NCBI RefSeq assembly: GCF_000003605.2 | Contig: NW_003146237.1 | Span: 1 to 50,668, forward strand | Origin: Saccoglossus kowalevskii | Lineage: Eukaryota; Hemichordata; Enteropneusta; Harrimaniidae | DNA length: 50,668 nucleotides | Direction of reading: 5' to 3' | In this document: in pieces, positions 34,981 to 46,784 of the stretch | Position numbering within the stretch: position 1 is the first letter of the stretch | Layout: every line of letters begins with the position of its first letter | Position numbers and translations under genes: made by a program | The notes under the pieces: model-generated | What the model saw: the letters and a program-made list of their open reading frames with translations, nothing else | Database searches by the model: none | What the model was told of the DNA's origin: nothing

Positions 34981-37844
34981 GGGTTGCCATTTACATTCAC
35001 TCAGGGTTGCCATTTACATTCACTCAGGGTTGTCATTTTACCTTCACTCAGGGTTGCCATTTTACATTCACTCAGGGTTGTCATTTACATTCACTCAGGG
35101 TTGCCATTTTACATTCACTCAGGGTTGACATTTACATTCACTTAGGGTTGCCATTTTACCTTCACTCAGGGTTGTCATTTTACCTTCACTCAGGGTTGCC
35201 ATTTACATTCACTTAGGGTTGCCATTTACATTCACTCAGGGTTGCCATTTTACCTTCACTCAGGGATGCCATTTTACCTTCCTCAGGGTTGTCATTTACA
35301 TTCGCTCAGGGTTGACATTTACATTCACTCAGGGTTGCCATTTTACCTTCACTCAGGGTTGACATTTACATTCACTTAGGGTTGCCATTTTACCTTCACT
35401 CATGGTTGTCATTTACATTCACTCAGGGTTGCCATTTACATTCACTTAGGGTTGCCATTTACATTCACTTAGGGTTGCCATTTTACCTTCACTCAGGGTT
35501 GCCATTTTACCTTCCTCGGGGTTGTCATTTACATTCACTCAGGGTTGACATTTACATTCACTTAGGGTTGCCATTTACATTCACTCAGGGTTGTCATTTT
35601 ACCTTCACTCAGGGTTGTCATTTACATTCACTCAGGGTTGCCATTTTACCTTCACTCAGGGTTGCCATTTTACCTTCCTCAGGGTTGTCATTTACATTCA
35701 CTCAGGGTTGACATTTACATTCACTCAGGGTTGACATTTACATTCACTCAGGGTTGCCATTTACATTCACTCAGGATTATCATTTACACATTCACTCAGG
35801 GTTGCCATTTACATTCACTCAGGGTTGCCATTTTACCTTCACTCAGGGTTGCCATTTACATTCACTCAGGGTTGTCATTTTACCTTCACTCAGGGTTGCC
35901 ATTTACATTCACTCAGGGTTGCCATTTACATTCACTCAGGGTTGCCATTTACCTTCACTTAGGGTTGCCATTTTACATTCACTCAGGGTTGTCATTTACA
36001 TTCACTCAGGGTTGTCATTTACATTCACTCAGGGTTGTCATTTTACATTCACTCATGGTTGTCATTTACATTCACTCAAGGTTGCCATTTACATTCACTC
36101 AGGGTTGCCATTTACATTCACTCATGGTTGCCATTTACATTCACTCAGGGTTGCCATTTTACATTCACTCAGGGTTGCCATTTTACCTTCACTCAGGGTT
36201 GCCATTTACATTCACTCAGGGTTGCCATTTTACATTCACTCAGGGTTGCCATTTTACATTCACTCAGGGTTGCCATTTTACCTTCATTCAGGGTTGCCAT
36301 TTACATTCACTCAGGGTTGTCATTTTACCTTCACTCAGGGTTGTCATTTACATTCACTCAGGGTTGCCATTTACATTCACTCAGGGTTGCCATTTACATT
36401 CACTCAGGGTTGTCATTTTACCTTCACTCAGGGTTGTCATTTACATTCACTCAGGGTTGTCATTTTACCTTCACTCAGGGTTGCCATTTACATTCACTCA
36501 TGGTTGCCATTTACATTCACTCAGGGTTGCCATTTTACATTCACTCAGGGTTGTCATTTACATTCACTTAGGGTTGTCATTTACATTCACTCAGGGTTGT
36601 CATTTTACATTCACTCATGGTTGTCATTTACATTCACTCAGGGTTGCCATTTACATTCACTCAGGGTTGCCATTTACTTTCACTCATGGTTGCCATTTAC
36701 ATTCACTCAGGGTTGCCATTTACATTCACTCAGGGTTGCCATTTACATTCACTCAGGGTTGCCATTTACATTCACTCAGGGTTGCCATTTACATTCACTC
36801 AGGGTTGCCATTTTACATTCACTCAGGGTTGCCATTTTACCTTCACTCAGGGTTGCCATTTTACCTTCACTCAGGGTTGCTGTTTACATTCACTCATGGT
36901 TGCCATTTACATTCACTCAGGGTTGCCATTCTACATTCACTCAGGGTTGCCATTTTACCTTCACTCAGGGTTGCCATTTACATTCACTCAGGGTTGCCAT
37001 TTTACATTCACTCAGGGTTGCCATTTTACATTCACTCAGGGTTGCCATTTTACCTTCACTCAGGGTTGCCATTTACATTCACTCAGGGTTGCCATTTTAC
37101 ATTCACTCAGGGTTGCCATTTACATTCACTCATGGTTGCCATTTTAACTTCACTCATGGTTGCCATTTTACATTCACTCAGGGTTGCCATTTTACATTCA
37201 CTCAGGGTTGCCATTTACCTTCACTCAGGGTTGCCATTTACATTCACTTAGGGATGCCATTTACATTCACTCAGGGTTGCCATTTACATTCACTCAGGGT
37301 TGCCATTTTACATTCACTCAGGGTTGCCATTTTACATTCACTTAGGGTTGCCATTTTACATTCACTCAGGGTTGTCATTTACATTCACTCATGGTTGCCA
37401 TTTTAACTTCACTCATGGTTGCCATTTTACATTCACTCAGGGTTGCCATTTTACATTCACTCAGGGTTGCCATTTACATTCACTTAGGGATGCCATTTAC
37501 ATTCACTCAGGGTTGCCACTTACATTCACTCAGGGTTGCCATTTTACATTCACTCAGGGTTGCCATTTACATTCACTCAGGGTTGCCATTTTACATTCAC
37601 TCAGGGTTGTTATTTACATTCACTCATGGTTGCCATTTTACATTCACTCAGGGTTGCCATTTTATCTTCACTCAGGGTTGTCATTTTACCTTCACTCAGG
37701 GTTGCCATTTATATTCACTTAGGGTTGCCCTTTTACCTTCACTCAGGGTTGCCATTTACATTCACTCAGGGTTGCCATTTTACATTCACTCAGGGTTGTC
37801 ATTTACATTCACTCAGGGTTGCCATTTTACATTCACTCAGGGTT
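34981..37844. repeat. Type A satellite domain 8
   Basis: ACATTC/ACCTTC units with TTCCTCA units at 35,279, 35,512 and 35,675 and an AACTTC pair at 37,146/37,405. A two-base expansion gives TTTACACATTCAC near 35,786. Around 36,640-36,790 several consensus 23-bp units follow each other with almost no variation. One ATCTTC unit near 37,672 precedes the next type B domain. No gene is seen. Confidence 0.85.
37146..37410. repeat. 259-bp higher-order repeat bounded by AACTTC units
   Basis: AACTTC units begin at 37,146 and 37,405, flanked by TCATGG variants and enclosing a CACTTAGGGATGCC unit. It precedes a TTGTTATTTAC and TTTATATTC series like that after the 23,058/23,317 and 33,839/34,098 pairs, so the pair and this series form a larger repeated unit. 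Confidence 0.85.
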
Positions 37845-38290
37845 GCCATTTTATCTTCACTCACGGTTGCCATTTTATCTTCACTCAGGGTTGACATTTA
37901 CATTCACTCAGGGTTGCTATTTACCTTCACTCAGGATTGCCATTTTATCTTCACTCAGGTTTGCCATTTACCTTCACTCAGGGTTGCCATTTTATCTAGA
38001 ATTAGGGTTGCCATTTTGCATTCACTCAGGGTTGCCATTTACCTTCACTCAGGGTTGCCATTTTACTTCCACTCATGGTAGCCATTTACATTCACTCAGG
38101 GTTGCCATTTTATCTTCAATTAGGGTTGCCATTTTGCATTCACTCATGGTAGCCATTTACATTCACTCAGGTTTGCCATTTTATCTTCAATTAGGATTGC
38201 CATTTTGCATTCACTCATGGTTGCCATTTACCTTCACTTAGGGTTGCTATTTTACCTTCAGTCAGGGTTGCCATTTTATCTTCACTTAGG
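37845..38290. repeat. Type B satellite domain 9 with ACTTCC tag
   Basis: A tagged block with the tag at 38,065. It carries the private change TATCTAGAATTAGGG near 37,995, found elsewhere only near 40,435, and a second ATGGTAGCC unit near 38,148. Positions 37,886-38,362 match 40,326-40,802 at an offset of 2,440 bp. Confidence 0.85.
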
Positions 38291-40580
38291 GTTGCCATTT
38301 ACATTCACTCAGGGTTGCCATTTACATTCACTCAGGGTTGTCATTTTACCTTCACTCAGGGTTGCCATTTTACATTCACTCAGGGTTGTCATTTACATTC
38401 ACTCAGGGTTGCCATTTTACATTCACTCAGGGTTGACATTTACATTCACTTAGGGTTGCCATTTTACCTTCACTCAGGGTTGTCATTTTACCTTCACTCA
38501 GGGTTGCCATTTACATTCACTCAGGGTTGCCATTTACATTCACTCAGGGTTGCCATTTTACCTTCACTCAGGGTTGCCATTTTACCTTCCTCAGGGTTGT
38601 CATTTACATTCACTCAGGGTTGACATTTACATTCGCTCAGGGTTGCCATTTTACCTTCACTCAGGGTTGACATTTACATTCACTTAGGGTTGCCATTTTA
38701 CCTTCACTCAGGGTTGTCATTTACATTCACTCAGGGTTGCCATTTACATTCACTTAGGGTTGCCATTTACATTCACTTAGGGTTGCCATTTTACCTTCCT
38801 CAGGGTTGTCATTTACATTCACTCAGGGTTGACATTTACATTCACTTAGGGTTGCCATTTACATTCACTCAGGTTTGCCATTTACATTCACTCAGGGTTG
38901 TCATTTTACCTTCACTCAGGGTTGTCATTTACATTCACTCAGGGTTGTCATTTACATTCACTCAGGGTTGCCATTTTACCTTCACTCAGGGTTGCCATTT
39001 ACATTCACTCAGGGTTGTCATTTACATTCACTCAGGGTTGTCATTTTACCTTCACTCAGGGTTGTCATTTACAGTCACTCAGGGTTGCCATTTACATTCA
39101 CTCAGGGTTGTCATTTACATTCACTCAGGGTTGCCATTTACATTCACTAAGGGTTGTCATTTTACCTTCACTCAGGGTTGTCATTTACATTCACTCAGGG
39201 TTGTCATTTTACCTTCACTCAGGGTTGTCATTTACAGTCACTCAGGGTTGCCATTTACATTCACTCAGGGTTGTCATTTACATTCACTCAGGGTTGCCAT
39301 TTACATTCACTCAGGGTTGTCATTTTACCTTCACTCAGGGTTGTCATTTACATTCACTCAGGGTTGTCATTTTACCTTCACTCAGGGTTGCCATTTACAT
39401 TCACTCAGGGTTGCCATTTACATTCACTCAGGGTTGCCATTTACCTTCACTTAGGGTTGCCATTTTACATTCACTCAGGGTTGTCATTTACATTCACTCA
39501 GGGTTGTCATTTACATTCGCTCAGGGTTGTCATTTTACATTCACTCATGGTTGTCATTTACATTCACTCAGGGTTGCCATTTTACATTCACTCAGGGTTG
39601 CCATTTACCTTCACTTAGGGTTGCCATTTTATCTTCACTCAGGGTTGCCATTTACATTCACTCAGGGTTGCCATTTTATCTTCAATTAGGGTTGCCATTT
39701 TGCATTCACTCAGGGTTGCCATTTACCTTCACTTACGGTTGTCATTTTACCTTCACTCAGGGCTGCCATTTTACCTTAACTCATGGTTGCCATTTTATCT
39801 TCAATTAGGGTTGCCATTTTGCATTCACTCAGGGTTGCCATTTATCTTCACTTAGAGTTGCCATTTTACCTTTACTCAGGGTTGCCATTTTATCTTCAAT
39901 TAGGGTTGCCATTTTACCTTCACTGTTGGTGGCCATTTACCTTCACTCAGGGTTGCCATTGTATCTTCAATTAGGGTTGCCATTTTGTATTCACTCAAGG
40001 TTGCCATTTACCTTCACTTAGGGTTGCCATTTTACCTTCACTCAGGGTTGCCATTTACATTCACTCAGGGTTGCCATTTTATCTTCAATTAGGGTTGCCA
40101 TTTTGCATTCACTCACGGTTGCCATTTACCTTCACTCAGGGTTGCCATTTTACATTCACTCAGGGTTGCCATTTTATCTTCACTCAGGGTTGTCATTTTA
40201 CCTTCACTCAGGGTTGCCATTTACATTCACTTAGGGTTGCCCTTTTACCTTCACTCAGGGTTGCCATTTACATTCACTCAGGGTTGCCATTTTACATTCA
40301 CACAGGGTTGTCATTTACATTCACTCAGGGTTGACATTTACATTCACTCAGGGTTGCTATTTACCTTCACTCAGGATTGCCATTTTATCTTCACTCAGGT
40401 TTGCCATTTACCTTCACTCAGGGTTGCCATTTTATCTAGAATTAGGGTTGCCATTTTGCATTCACTCAGGGTTGCCATTTACCTTCACTCAGGGTTGCCA
40501 TTTTACTTCCACTCATGGTAGCCATTTACATTCACTCAGGGTTGCCATTTTATCTTCAATTAGGGTTGCCATTTTGCATT
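38288..40580. repeat. 2.3-kb segmental duplication, copy 2 (partner 18,800-21,140)
   Basis: This follows copy 1 through CATTCGCTC, CACTAAGGG, TTTTGTATTC and CACACAGGG. It lacks two units (48 bp) present at about 20,308-20,355, so a TTTTACTTTCACTC unit and an ATCTTC unit are missing near 39,795. It has TTCGCTC near 39,516 and TATCTAGAATTAGGG near 40,435, both absent from copy 1. Confidence 0.87.
38291..39624. repeat. Type A satellite domain 9
   Basis: ACATTC/ACCTTC units with the 209-bp TTCCTCA pair at 38,587/38,796, TTGACATTTAC units and the CACTAAGGG variant near 39,145. Almost all of it is the copy of 18,800-20,130. No gene is seen. Confidence 0.85.
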
Positions 40581-40735
40581 CACTCATGGTAGCCATTTAC
40601 ATTCACTCAGGTTTGCCATTTTATCTTCAATTAGGATTGCCATTTTGCATTCACTCATGGTTGCCATTTACCTTCACTTAGGGTTGCTATTTTACCTTCA
40701 GTCAGGGTTGCCATTTTATCTTCACTTAGGGTTGC
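39625..40735. repeat. Type B satellite domain 10 with ACTTCC tag
   Basis: The third member of the family at 20.1-21.2 and 25.4-26.5 kb, with the tag at 40,505. CACTTACGGTTGTC, ACCTTAACTCATGG, CACTTAGAG, CACTGTTGGTGGCC (39,921) and TTTTGTATTC are in the same order. The end carries the TATCTAGAATT change and the second ATGGTAGCC unit shared with 37.9-38.3 kb. Confidence 0.85.
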
Positions 40736-41559
40736 CATTTACATTCACTCAGGGTTGCCATTTACATTCACTCAGGGTTGTCATTTTACCTTCACTCAGG
40801 GTTGTCATTTTACATTCACTCAGGGTTGCCATTTTACATTCACTCAGGGTTGCCATTTACTTTCACTCATGGTTGCCATTTACATTCACTCAGGGTTGCC
40901 ATTTACATTCACTCATGGTTGCCATTTACATTCACTCAGGGTTGCCATTTTACATTCACTCAGGGTAGCCATTTTACCTTCACTCAGGGTTGCCATTTTA
41001 CCTTCACTCAGGGTTGCCATTTACATTCACTCATGGTTGCCATTTACATTCACTCAGGGTTGCCATTTTACATTCACTCAGGGTTGCCATTTTACCTTCA
41101 CTCAGGGTTGCCATTTACATTCACTCAGGGTTACCATTTTACATTCACTCAGGGTTGCCATTTACATTCACTCATGGTTGCCATTTTAACTTCACTCATG
41201 GTTGCCATTTTACATTCACTCAGGGTTGCCATTTTACATTCACTCAGGGTTGCCATTTACCTTCACTCAGGGTTGCCATTTACATTCACTTAGGGATGCC
41301 ATTTACATTCTCTCAGGGTTGCCATTTCCATTCACTCAGGGTTGCCATTTTACATTCACTCAGGGTTGCCATTTTACATTCACTTAGGGTTGCCATTTTA
41401 CATTCACTTAGGGTTGTCATTTACATTCACTCATGGTTGCCATTTTAACTTCACTCATGGTTGCCATTTTACATTCACTCAGGGTTGCCATTTTACATTC
41501 ACTCAGGGTTGCCATTTACATTCACTTAGGGATGCCATTTACATTCACTCAGGGTTGCT
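40736..41559. repeat. Type A satellite domain 10 with 259-bp AACTTC pair
   Basis: ACATTC/ACCTTC units with AACTTC at 41,188 and 41,447, 259 bp apart. Rare units GGGTAGCC (near 40,966), GGGTTACCATTTTAC (near 41,130), ACATTCTCTCAGGG (near 41,303) and CATTTCCATTC (near 41,324) occur. No gene is seen. Confidence 0.85.
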
Positions 41560-42875
41560 ATTTTATCTTCACTCAGGGTTGACATTTACATTCACTTAGG
41601 GTTGCCATTTTATCTTCACTTAGGGTTGCTATTTTATCTTCACTCAGGGTTGCCATTTTATCTTCACTCAGGGTTGACATTGTATCTTCACTCAGGGTTG
41701 ACATTTTATCTTCACTCAGGGTTGCCTTTTTATCTTCACTCAGGGTTGCCATTTTACCTCCACTCATGGTTGCCATTTTATCTTCACTCAGGGTTGCCAT
41801 TTTACCTCCACTCATGGTTGCCATATACATTCACTCATGGTTGCCATTTTATCTTCAATTAGGGTTGCCATTTTACCTTCACTCAGGGTTGCCATTTACA
41901 TTCACTCAGGGATGCCATTTTACCTTCACTCAGGGTTGCCATTTTATCTTCACTCAGGGCTGCCATTTTACCTTAACTCATGGTTGCCATTTTACTTTCA
42001 CTCAGGGTTGCCATTTTATCTTCACTCAGGGTTGCCATTTTATCTTCAATTAGAGTTGCCATTTTACCTTCACTCAGGGTTGCCTTTTTATCTTCAATTA
42101 GGGTTGCCATTTTACCTTCACTGTGGGTGGCCATTTACCTTCACTCAGGGTTGCCATTGTATCTTCAATTAGGGTTGCCATTTTGCATTCACTCAAGGTT
42201 GCCATTTACCTTCACTTAGGGTTGCCATTTTACCTTCACTCAGGGTTGCCATTTACATTCACTCAGGGATGCCATTTTATCTTCAATTAGGGTTGCCATT
42301 TTGCATTCACTCAGGTTGCCATTTACCTTCACTTACGGTGTCATTTTACCTTCACTCAGGGCTGCCATTTTACCTTAACTCATGGTTGCCATTTTATCTT
42401 CACTCAGGGTTGTCATTTTACCTTCACTCAGGGTTGCCATTTACATTCACTTAGGGTTGCCCTTTTACCTTCACTCAGGGTTGCCATTTACATTCACTCA
42501 GGGTTGCCATTTTACATTCACTCAGGGTTGTCATTTACATTCACTCAGGGTTGACATTTACATTCACTCAGGGTTGCTATTTACCTTCACTCAGGATTGC
42601 CATTTTATCTTCACTCAGGTTTGCCATTTACCTTCACTCAGGGTTGCCATTTTATCTTCAATTAGGGTTGCCATTTTGCATTCACTCAGGGTTGCCATTT
42701 ACCTTCACTCAGGGTTGCCATTTTACTTCCACTCATGGTAGCCATTTACATTCACTCAGGTTTGCCATTTTATCTTCAATTAGGATTGCCATTTTGCATT
42801 CACTCATGGTTGCCATTTACCTTCACTTAGGGTTGCTATTTTACCTTCAGTCAGGGTTGCCATTTTATCTTCACT
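41560..42875. repeat. Type B satellite domain 11 with ACTTCC tag
   Basis: The domain starts with a run of ATCTTC units and TTGACATTGTATC, then two ACCTCCACTCATGG units and CATATACATTC, and ends with the tagged block (tag at 42,725). Short losses near 42,312 (CACTCAGGTTGCC) and 42,336 (CACTTACGGTGTC) disturb the unit length. A minus-strand open frame over 41,573-41,830 comes from the ATCTTC run. Confidence 0.85.
41659..42239. repeat. Segmental duplication, copy 2 (partner 27,180-27,760)
   Basis: This holds the same ordered variants as 27,180-27,760. Positions about 41,770-42,140 also match 24,934-25,304 at an offset of 16,836 bp, so this is at least a three-copy family, with a more distant relative at 8.3-8.7 kb. 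Confidence 0.83.
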
Positions 42876-43790
42876 TAGGGTTGCCATTTACATTCACTCA
42901 GGGTTGCCATTTACATTCACTCAGGGTTGTCATTTTACCTTCACTCAGGGTTGCCATTTTACATTCACTCAGGGTTGTCATTTACATTCACTCAGGGTTG
43001 CCATTTTACATTCACTCAGGGTTGACATTTACATTCACTTAGGGTTGCCATTTTACCTTCACTCAGGGTTGTCATTTTACCTTCACTCAGGGTTGCCATT
43101 TACATTCACTCAGGGTTGCCATTTACATTCACTCAGGGTTGCCATTTTACCTTCACTCAGGGTTGCCATTTTACCTTCCTCAGGGTTGTCATTTACATTC
43201 ACTCAGGGTTGACATTTACATTCGCTCAGGGTTGCCATTTTACCTTCACTCAGGGTTGACATTTACATTCACTTAGGGTTGCCATTTTACCTTCACTCAG
43301 GGTTGTCATTTACATTCACTCAGGGTTGCCATTTACCTTCACTTAGGGTTGCCATTTTACATTCACTCAGGGTTGTCATTTACATTCACTCAGGGTTGTC
43401 ATTTACATTCACTCAGGGTTGTCATTTTACATTCACTCATGGTTGTCATTTACATTCACTCAGGGTTGCCATTTACATTCACTCAGGGTTGCCATTTACA
43501 TTCACTCAGGGTTGCCATTTACATTCACTCAGGGTTGCCATTTTACATTCACTCAGGGTTGCCATTTTACCTTCACTCAGGGTTGCCATTTTACCTTCAC
43601 TCAGGGTTGCTATTTACATTCACTCATGGTTGCCATTTACATTCACTCAGGGTTGCCATTTTACATTCACTCAGGGTTGCCATTTACATTCACTTAGGGA
43701 TGCCATTTACATTCACTCAGGGTTGCCATTTACATTCACTCAGGGTTGCCATTTTACATTCACTCAGGGTTGCCATTTACATTCACTCAG
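42545..43790. repeat. 2.07-kb-spaced repeat, copy 1 (partner 44,614-45,862)
   Basis: This matches the following copy at an offset of 2,069 bp, becoming 2,072 after a three-base expansion near 45,470. It runs from a TTGACATTTAC unit through the ACTTCC tag (42,725), the TTCCTCA unit (43,176) and the CACTTAGGGATGCC unit (near 43,695). It crosses from type B to type A. Confidence 0.83.
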
Positions 43791-44059
43791 AGTTGCCATT
43801 TTACATTCACTTAGGGTTGTTATTTACATTCACTCATGGTTGCCATTTTACATTCACTCAGGGTTGCCATTTTATCTTCACTCAGGGTTGTCATTTTACC
43901 TTCACTCAGGGTTGCCATTTATATTCACTTAGGGTTGCCCTTTTACCTTCACTCAGGGTTGCCATTTACATTCACTCAGGGTTGCCATTTTACATTCACT
44001 CAGGGTTGTCATTTACATTCACTCAGGGTTGCCATTTTACATTCACTCAGGGTTGCCAT
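42876..44059. repeat. Type A satellite domain 11
   Basis: ACATTC/ACCTTC units with a TTCCTCA unit at 43,176, TTCGCTC near 43,222, TTGTTATTTAC near 43,817 and the TTTATATTC to TTGCCCTTTTACC transition near 43,918-43,942. One isolated ATCTTC unit lies near 43,872. No gene is seen. Confidence 0.85.
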
Positions 44060-44950
44060 TTTATCTTCACTCACGGTTGCCATTTTATCTTCACTCAGGG
44101 TTGACATTTACATTCACTCAGGGTTGCTATTTACCTTCACTTAGGGTTGCCATTTTATCTTCACTCAGGTTTGCCATTTACCTTCACTCAGGGTTGCCAT
44201 TTTATCTTCAATTAGGGTTGCCATTTTGCATTCACTCAGGGTTGCCATTTATCTTCACTCAGGGTTGCCATTTTACTTCCACTCATGGTAGCCATTTACA
44301 TTCACTCAGGGTTGCCATTTTATCTTCAATTAGGGTTGCCATTTTGCATTCACTCATTGTTGCCATTTACCTTCACTTAGGGTTGCCATTTTACCTTCAC
44401 TCAGGGTTGCCATTTTATCTTCACTTAGGGTTGCCATTTACATTCACTCAGGGTTGCCATTTACATTCACTCAGTGTTGTCATTTTACCTTCACTCAGGG
44501 TTGCCATTTTACATTCACTCAGGGTTGTCATTTACATTCACTCAGGGTTGCCATTTTACATTCACTCAGGGTTGACATTTTATCTTCACTCACGGTTGCC
44601 ATTTTATCTTCACTCAGGGTTGACATTTACATTCACTCAGGGTTGCTATTTACCTTCACTTAGGGTTGCCATTTTATCTTCACTCAGGTTTGCCATTTAC
44701 CTTCACTCAGGGTTGCCATTTTATCTTCAATTAGGGTTGCCATTTTGCATTCACTCAGGGTTGCCATTTACCTTCACTCAGGGTTGCCATTTTACTTCCA
44801 CTCATGGTAGCCATTTACATTCACTCAGGGTTGCCATTTTATCTTCAATTAGGGTTGCCATTTTGCATTCACTCATGGTTGCCATTTACCTTCACTTAGG
44901 GTTGCCATTTTACCTTCACTCAGGGTTGCCATTTTATCTTCACTTAGGGT
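44060..44950. repeat. Type B satellite domain 12 with two ACTTCC tags
   Basis: Two successive tagged blocks with tags at 44,275 and 44,794, exactly 519 bp apart, formed by the tandem duplication annotated separately. No gene is seen. Confidence 0.87.
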
Positions 44951-45099
44951 TGCCATTTACATTCACTCAGGGTTGCCATTTACATTCACTCAGGGTTGTC
45001 ATTTTACCTTCACTCAGGGTTGCCATTTTACATTCACTCAGGGTTGTCATTTACATTCACTCAGGGTTGCCATTTTACATTCACTCAGGGTTGACATTT
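44062..45099. repeat. 519-bp tandem duplication (two complete copies)
   Basis: Copy 1 is 44,062-44,580 and copy 2 is 44,581-45,099. They begin with TATCTTCACTCACGG and end with TTGACATTT. I see only three base differences: TTTATCTTC versus TTTACCTTC (near 44,251), TCATTGTTGCC versus TCATGGTTGCC (near 44,357) and CAGTGTTGTC versus CAGGGTTGTC (near 44,474). The junction lies in a T-run, producing a TTGACATTTTATC unit that is part one unit type, part another. This fits a recent out-of-register exchange. Confidence 0.92.
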
Positions 45100-45862
45100 A
45101 CATTCACTTAGGGTTGCCATTTTACCTTCACTCAGGGTTGTCATTTTACCTTCACTCAGGGTTGCCATTTACATTCACTTAGGGTTGCCATTTACATTCA
45201 CTCAGGGTTGCCATTTTACCTTCACTCAGGGATGCCATTTTACCTTCCTCAGGGTTGTCATTTACATTCGCTCAGGGTTGACATTTACATTCACTCAGGG
45301 TTGCCATTTTACCTTCACTCAGGGTTGACATTTACATTCACTTAGGGTTGCCATTTTACCTTCACTCAGGGTTGTCATTTACATTCACTCAGGGTTGCCA
45401 TTTACCTTCACTTAGGGTTGCCATTTTACATTCACTCAGGGTTGTCATTTACATTCACTCAGGGTTGTCATCATTTACATTCACTCAGGGTTGTCATTTT
45501 ACATTCACTCATGGTTGTCATTTACATTCACTCAGGGTTGCCATTTACATTCACTCAGGGTTGCCATTTACATTCACTCAGGGTTGCCATTTACATTCAC
45601 TCAGGGTTGCCATTTTACATTCACTCAGGGTTGCCATTTTACCTTCACTCAGGGTTGCCATTTTACCTTCACTCAGGGTTGCTATTTACATTCACTCATG
45701 GTTGCCATTTACATTCACTCAGGGTTGCCATTTTACATTCACTCAGGGTTGCCATTTACATTCACTTAGGGATGCCATTTACATTCACTCAGGGTTGCCA
45801 TTTACATTCACTCAGGGTTGCCATTTTACATTCACTCAGGGTTGCCATTTACATTCACTCAA
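44614..45862. repeat. 2.07-kb-spaced repeat, copy 2 (partner 42,545-43,790)
   Basis: The ACTTCC tag (44,794), TTCCTCA (45,245) and CACTTAGGGATGCC (near 45,767) are in the same order as copy 1. Private changes are GTCATCATTTAC near 45,468 (three extra bases) and CTCAAGGGTTGCC near 45,860 (one extra base). Confidence 0.83.
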
Positions 45863-46784
45863 GGGTTGCCATTTACATTCACTCAGGGTTGCCATTTACA
45901 TTCACTCAGGGTTGCCATTTTACATTCACTCAGGGTTGCCATTTACATTCACTCAGGGTTGCCATTTTACATTCACTCAGGGTTGCCATTTTACCTTCAC
46001 TCAGGGTTGCCATTTTACCTTCACTCAGGGTTGCTATTTACATTCACTCATGGTTGCCATTTACATTCACTCAGGGTTGCCATTTTACATTCACTCAGGG
46101 TTGCCATTTACATTCACTTAGGGATGCCATTTACATTCACTCAGGGTTGCCATTTACATTCACTCAGGGTTGCCATTTTACATTCACTCAGGGTTGCCAT
46201 TTACATTCACTCAGGGTTGCCATTTACATTCACTCAGGGTTGCCATTTACATTCACTCAGGGTTGCCATTTTACATTCACTCAGGGTTGCCATTTTACCT
46301 TCACTCAGGGTTGCCATTTTACCTTCACTCAGGGTTGCTATTTACATTCACTCATGGTTGCCATTTACATTCACTCAGGGTTGCCATTTTACATTCACTC
46401 AGGGTTGCCATTTACATTCACTTAGGGATGCCATTTACATTCACTCAGGGTTGCCATTTACATTCACTCAGGGTTGCCATTTTACATTCACTCAGGGTTG
46501 CCATTTACATTCACTCAGGGTTGCCATTTTACATTCACTTAGGGTTGTTATTTACATTCACTCATGGTTGCCATTTTGCATTCACTCAGGGTTGCCATTT
46601 TATCTTCACTCAGGGTTGTCATTTTACCTTCACTCAGGGTTGCCATTTATATTCACTTAGGGTTGCCCTTTTACCTTCACTCAGGGTTGCCATTTACATT
46701 CACTCAGGGTTGCCATTTTACATTCACTCAGGGTTGTCATTTACATTCACTCAGGGTTGCCATTTTACATTCACTCAGGGTTGC
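44951..46784. repeat. Type A satellite domain 12
   Basis: ACATTC/ACCTTC units with a TTCCTCA unit at 45,245 and a local triplication of about 350 bp between 45,540 and 46,560. TTTATATTC and TTGCCCTTTTACC units near 46,645-46,670 lead into the next type B domain. No gene is seen. Confidence 0.85.
45540..46560. repeat. Local triplication with 352- and 304-bp steps
   Basis: The unit GCTATTTACATTCACTCATGG begins at 45,681, 46,033 and 46,337, giving steps of 352 and 304 bp that differ by 48 bp, or two units. Each copy contains several 23-bp consensus units, two ACCTTC units, the GCTATTTAC unit, a TCATGG variant and a CACTTAGGGATGCC unit. The single-copy counterpart is at 43.5-43.75 kb, so the array expanded here after the 2.07-kb repeat formed. 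Confidence 0.85.
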
